A stretch of DNA of 6,311 bases from Candidatus Aminicenantota bacterium (GTDB lineage Bacteria; Acidobacteriota; Aminicenantia; Aminicenantales; Aminicenantaceae), in contig DAOWCB010000089.1 of NCBI GenBank assembly GCA_030633795.1, positions 1-6,311 on the forward strand, in the 5' to 3' direction. Positions 4,653 through 6,311 of this stretch are shown here, one piece after another. Position 1 is the first letter of the stretch, and every line of letters begins with the position of its first letter. Below the pieces are notes generated by a model. It made no database searches and was not told the origin of the DNA. It saw only the letters and a list, made by a program, of their open reading frames with translations. A program made the translations under genes and the position numbers.

Positions 4653-6161
4653 CTAATGGAAATCTATGATCTCAAGATCGAGTTTCCCAATTATCTCAGC
4701 AATGGCACTGATCATCTCTTCGAATATATTTTCATCCAGATTGCTCCGACCGAATTTGATATGGGTAGCATCTGTGTAAAGCTCACCGGTTTCTTCATCT
4801 GTGGCCAGCCATTTGGCATCCAAGTTGATCCATCTCCCCACATACACTTCAGGCCACATATGATAGGCAAAAATACCGTCGCCATACATGATTCCGACAG
4901 CCGCTCTCGCAGGAATTCCCACAGCCCGACAAAGCGCAACCATGATCACGGTGTGCTCTGAACAATCTCCTTCCTTATTTTTCAGAATTTCCTTGGCGGT
5001 GGCAAAACCCACATCGTAATTGGCAGTCATTTCCCGACTAACCCACAGGGCTATCCTCTTGGCAGCTCTCCAGGCATTTTGCTCCTCTCCCACGATCTCT
5101 AAAGCGGTTGTTTTTATCTCCGGATCGTTTGCCTGGCAGAAGCTGGTGGAGCTTAGATTAATTCGGAATTCCTCAGCCTTCACAGGAAAGGATATGGACT
5201 CTTCTTCCCGAAATATCTGAGAGACACTCTGAATAACGGAATAATCTTCCTTGCTCTCCAGGAGATGTTGACTCCCATCATCAAAAGGGATCTTTTTTAT
5301 CGTCTCCTGGGAGATTCCCTCCAGCTTAAACGTGACTTCCTTCATTTTTTGGGGATCTTCGAAGATAACATTCGACCGTATTATCGTGGAAAAAGCTATG
5401 TCCAAGTTTTCTTCAGACATGGCCACAGCCTTGTTTTTGGGCATCCGTAAGGAGGTCGTAGTAAGAAAACTTGCTTTCGTGATCGATTTCCAAACGATGC
5501 CCTGTTCATCGATCCATTCGTCCATAACAACCGGAATGATAGAAACCAACTCGGTCTGCACATGCCACAACCGCATTTTTTCCCCCAGGATGAGGACATC
5601 TTCCTCCGCTATGACCTCAAACGTGCTGTCTCTAATGGCATAGGAAAGAAGGTCCAATATCGGAAATGAGAATTTTCGTTTGGATCTCAAATTTCCCTTT
5701 TGGATGATTTCCTTCAAGGGGATTCCCAGATAAAACTTTTCGGAATAGGGGATTTCTTTGATTTCTTTTTCACCAGATCTGAACACGATTTTGTCTTCGC
5801 GAACCTCTGCTTTGATGACAATTTCACTCTCTGACATTTTGGTGCGTACAACTGTCTCGACAGGTGTTCCATCTTCTTTGAAAAGAGACTCCTGTGCTGT
5901 TTTTATCTCTACGGGAGCTCCCCCCAAACGAGAAATTTTCGTCCATGATTCGCTGAGAAATCTGGTGTATTTTTCTCCTCGTTCAGAAAACACGGTTTCC
6001 TGGGCGTGGTAGTACCCCACCTTTACACCCTCCATGTAGATCCCCATCCAGTATTCCGAAAGTGTTTTTTCTTCCTGCGGCTCTTCACATATAACATAGG
6101 AAAATCCTAGGACCAGGCTCAAAATCAGACATGACCCCAATTTAAAGATTTTTTTCAACAT
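4653..6161 (-). CDS. Exported protein with C-terminal transglutaminase-like domain
   Basis: 502-aa protein. Residues 1-25 form a Sec-type signal peptide (basic MLKKIFK, hydrophobic 10-24); the YVIC around C25 is a poor lipobox, so lipidation is uncertain. Residues about 30-345 are a large, probably beta-rich region of unknown role. The C-terminal part (about 350-475) is a transglutaminase-like (papain-fold) domain with the triad C400 in EGDCSEHT, H434 in FAYHMWPEVYV, and D448 in WINLDAKW, plus the supporting helix LCRAVGIPARAAVG (410-423). All three catalytic positions are intact, so it may be an active cysteine protease, amidase or cross-linking enzyme; bacterial members are often protease-like. 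The ATG has AAGGAG 8 nt upstream. It is separated from the next ORF by 120 bp and need not share its job with the DUF89-DUF362-DUF6599 trio. Confidence 0.9.
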   Translation of the reverse strand: MLKKIFKLGSCLILSLVLGFSYVICEEPQEEKTLSEYWMGIYMEGVKVGYYHAQETVFSERGEKYTRFLSESWTKISRLGGAPVEIKTAQESLFKEDGTPVETVVRTKMSESEIVIKAEVREDKIVFRSGEKEIKEIPYSEKFYLGIPLKEIIQKGNLRSKRKFSFPILDLLSYAIRDSTFEVIAEEDVLILGEKMRLWHVQTELVSIIPVVMDEWIDEQGIVWKSITKASFLTTTSLRMPKNKAVAMSEENLDIAFSTIIRSNVIFEDPQKMKEVTFKLEGISQETIKKIPFDDGSQHLLESKEDYSVIQSVSQIFREEESISFPVKAEEFRINLSSTSFCQANDPEIKTTALEIVGEEQNAWRAAKRIALWVSREMTANYDVGFATAKEILKNKEGDCSEHTVIMVALCRAVGIPARAAVGIMYGDGIFAYHMWPEVYVGRWINLDAKWLATDEETGELYTDATHIKFGRSNLDENIFEEMISAIAEIIGKLDLEIIDFH

Positions 6162-6169
6162 TCCTCAAA

Positions 6170-6175
6170 CTCCTT
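6170..6175 (-). promoter_or_regulatory. Ribosome binding site of the transglutaminase-like gene
   Basis: AAGGAG on the minus strand, 8 nt before ATG at 6161. It supports this start, which gives a normal signal peptide. Confidence 0.7.
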
Positions 6176-6198
6176 GTCCATTTTTCGTCTTTTTTTCA

Positions 6199-6223
6199 TT
6201 TAACCTGGATAATTCAGGTTAAA
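6199..6223. promoter_or_regulatory. 25-bp palindrome, candidate operator
   Basis: Arms TTTAACCTG (6199-6207) and CAGGTTAAA (6215-6223) are perfect inverted repeats. The 7-bp centre is also symmetric except for one mismatched pair (6208/6214) and the central base 6211. No T-run follows in either direction, so it is not an intrinsic terminator. It lies 38 bp upstream of the transglutaminase start codon. The symmetry fits a dimeric repressor or activator site. A second copy of its half-site, CCTGAATTAT, lies at 6237-6246. Confidence 0.5.
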
Positions 6224-6241
6224 AGCATCTCCCTAGCCTGA

Positions 6242-6247
6242 ATTATA
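6242..6247 (-). promoter_or_regulatory. Candidate -10 element of the transglutaminase-like gene
   Basis: Perfect TATAAT on the minus strand (6247-6242), but no recognisable -35 at 16-18 bp spacing. Five of its six bases belong to the extra half-site at 6237-6246. With this -10, transcription would start near 6235 and the 25-bp palindrome would fall about 12-36 nt into the transcript. Confidence 0.4.
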
Positions 6248-6269
6248 CTACAAAACAACATGGGATGAG

Positions 6270-6300
6270 ATTATCACAGGGAAAAAAGATGTGTTTACAA
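6270..6300 (-). promoter_or_regulatory. Alternative extended -10 promoter upstream
   Basis: The minus strand reads TGTGATAAT (6278-6270), an extended -10 (TGn plus GATAAT), with TTGTAA at 6300-6295 as a possible -35 after 19 bp. It would place the palindrome further inside the leader. It is less convincing than a standard promoter. Confidence 0.3.
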
Positions 6301-6311
6301 AATGGCTTTTC

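Noticed and set aside
6199..6223. Palindrome as an intrinsic terminator
   Set aside because: In the minus-strand RNA it is followed by A-rich sequence, and on the plus strand by AAAGC; no U-run follows in either direction.
6289..6311. Start of a divergent plus-strand gene at ATG 6289 (AGGGA about 7 nt upstream)
   Set aside because: Only seven codons are visible before the window ends, too little to support a gene, though it cannot be excluded.

Overview
The window looks like bacterial chromosome, probably from a Gram-negative or Gram-negative-like organism. GC content is moderate (judged by eye, not computed). All credible genes lie on the minus strand, with good Shine-Dalgarno sites and short gaps. 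Two gene products carry twin-arginine (Tat) export signals and two carry Sec-type signal peptides. The families present (DUF89/ARMT1-like, DUF362, DUF6599, class V aminotransferase, transglutaminase-like) are typical of environmental and often uncultured anaerobic or facultative bacteria. I cannot name a phylum.

Layout, in the direction of transcription (right to left). 6311-6162: upstream region with candidate promoter elements and a near-perfect 25-bp palindrome. 6161-4653: 502-aa exported protein with a C-terminal transglutaminase-like Cys-His-Asp domain. 4652-4533: leader containing a 9-bp long-range inverted repeat and a weak promoter candidate. 4532-4275: unrecognised 85-aa ORF with a strong ribosome binding site and a run of eight C. 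4253-3372: DUF89/ARMT1-like putative metal-dependent phosphatase with a TTG start, preceded by an extended -10 promoter. 3361-2414: DUF362 protein with a Tat signal and lipobox, whose real start is a GTG just after the previous stop. 2417-1569: secreted DUF6599 protein, overlapping the DUF362 stop by ATGA. 1496-165: Tat-signal PLP-dependent class V aminotransferase with its own promoter candidate. 164-1: non-coding as far as I can see.

DUF89, DUF362 and DUF6599 form a tightly packed, almost certainly co-transcribed trio. The DUF89 stop codon is part of the DUF362 ribosome binding site, and DUF362 and DUF6599 overlap by 4 bp. The aminotransferase may be read through from the trio or transcribed separately. 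Most products appear to act outside the cytoplasm: a DUF362 lipoprotein, a secreted DUF6599 protein, an exported PLP enzyme and an exported transglutaminase-like protein. The DUF89 protein is the cytoplasmic exception. No substrate or pathway can be read from the sequence. A jointly working extracytoplasmic DUF362/DUF6599 module is the most interesting inference. No RNA genes, CRISPR arrays, insertion sequences or convincing intrinsic terminators were seen.
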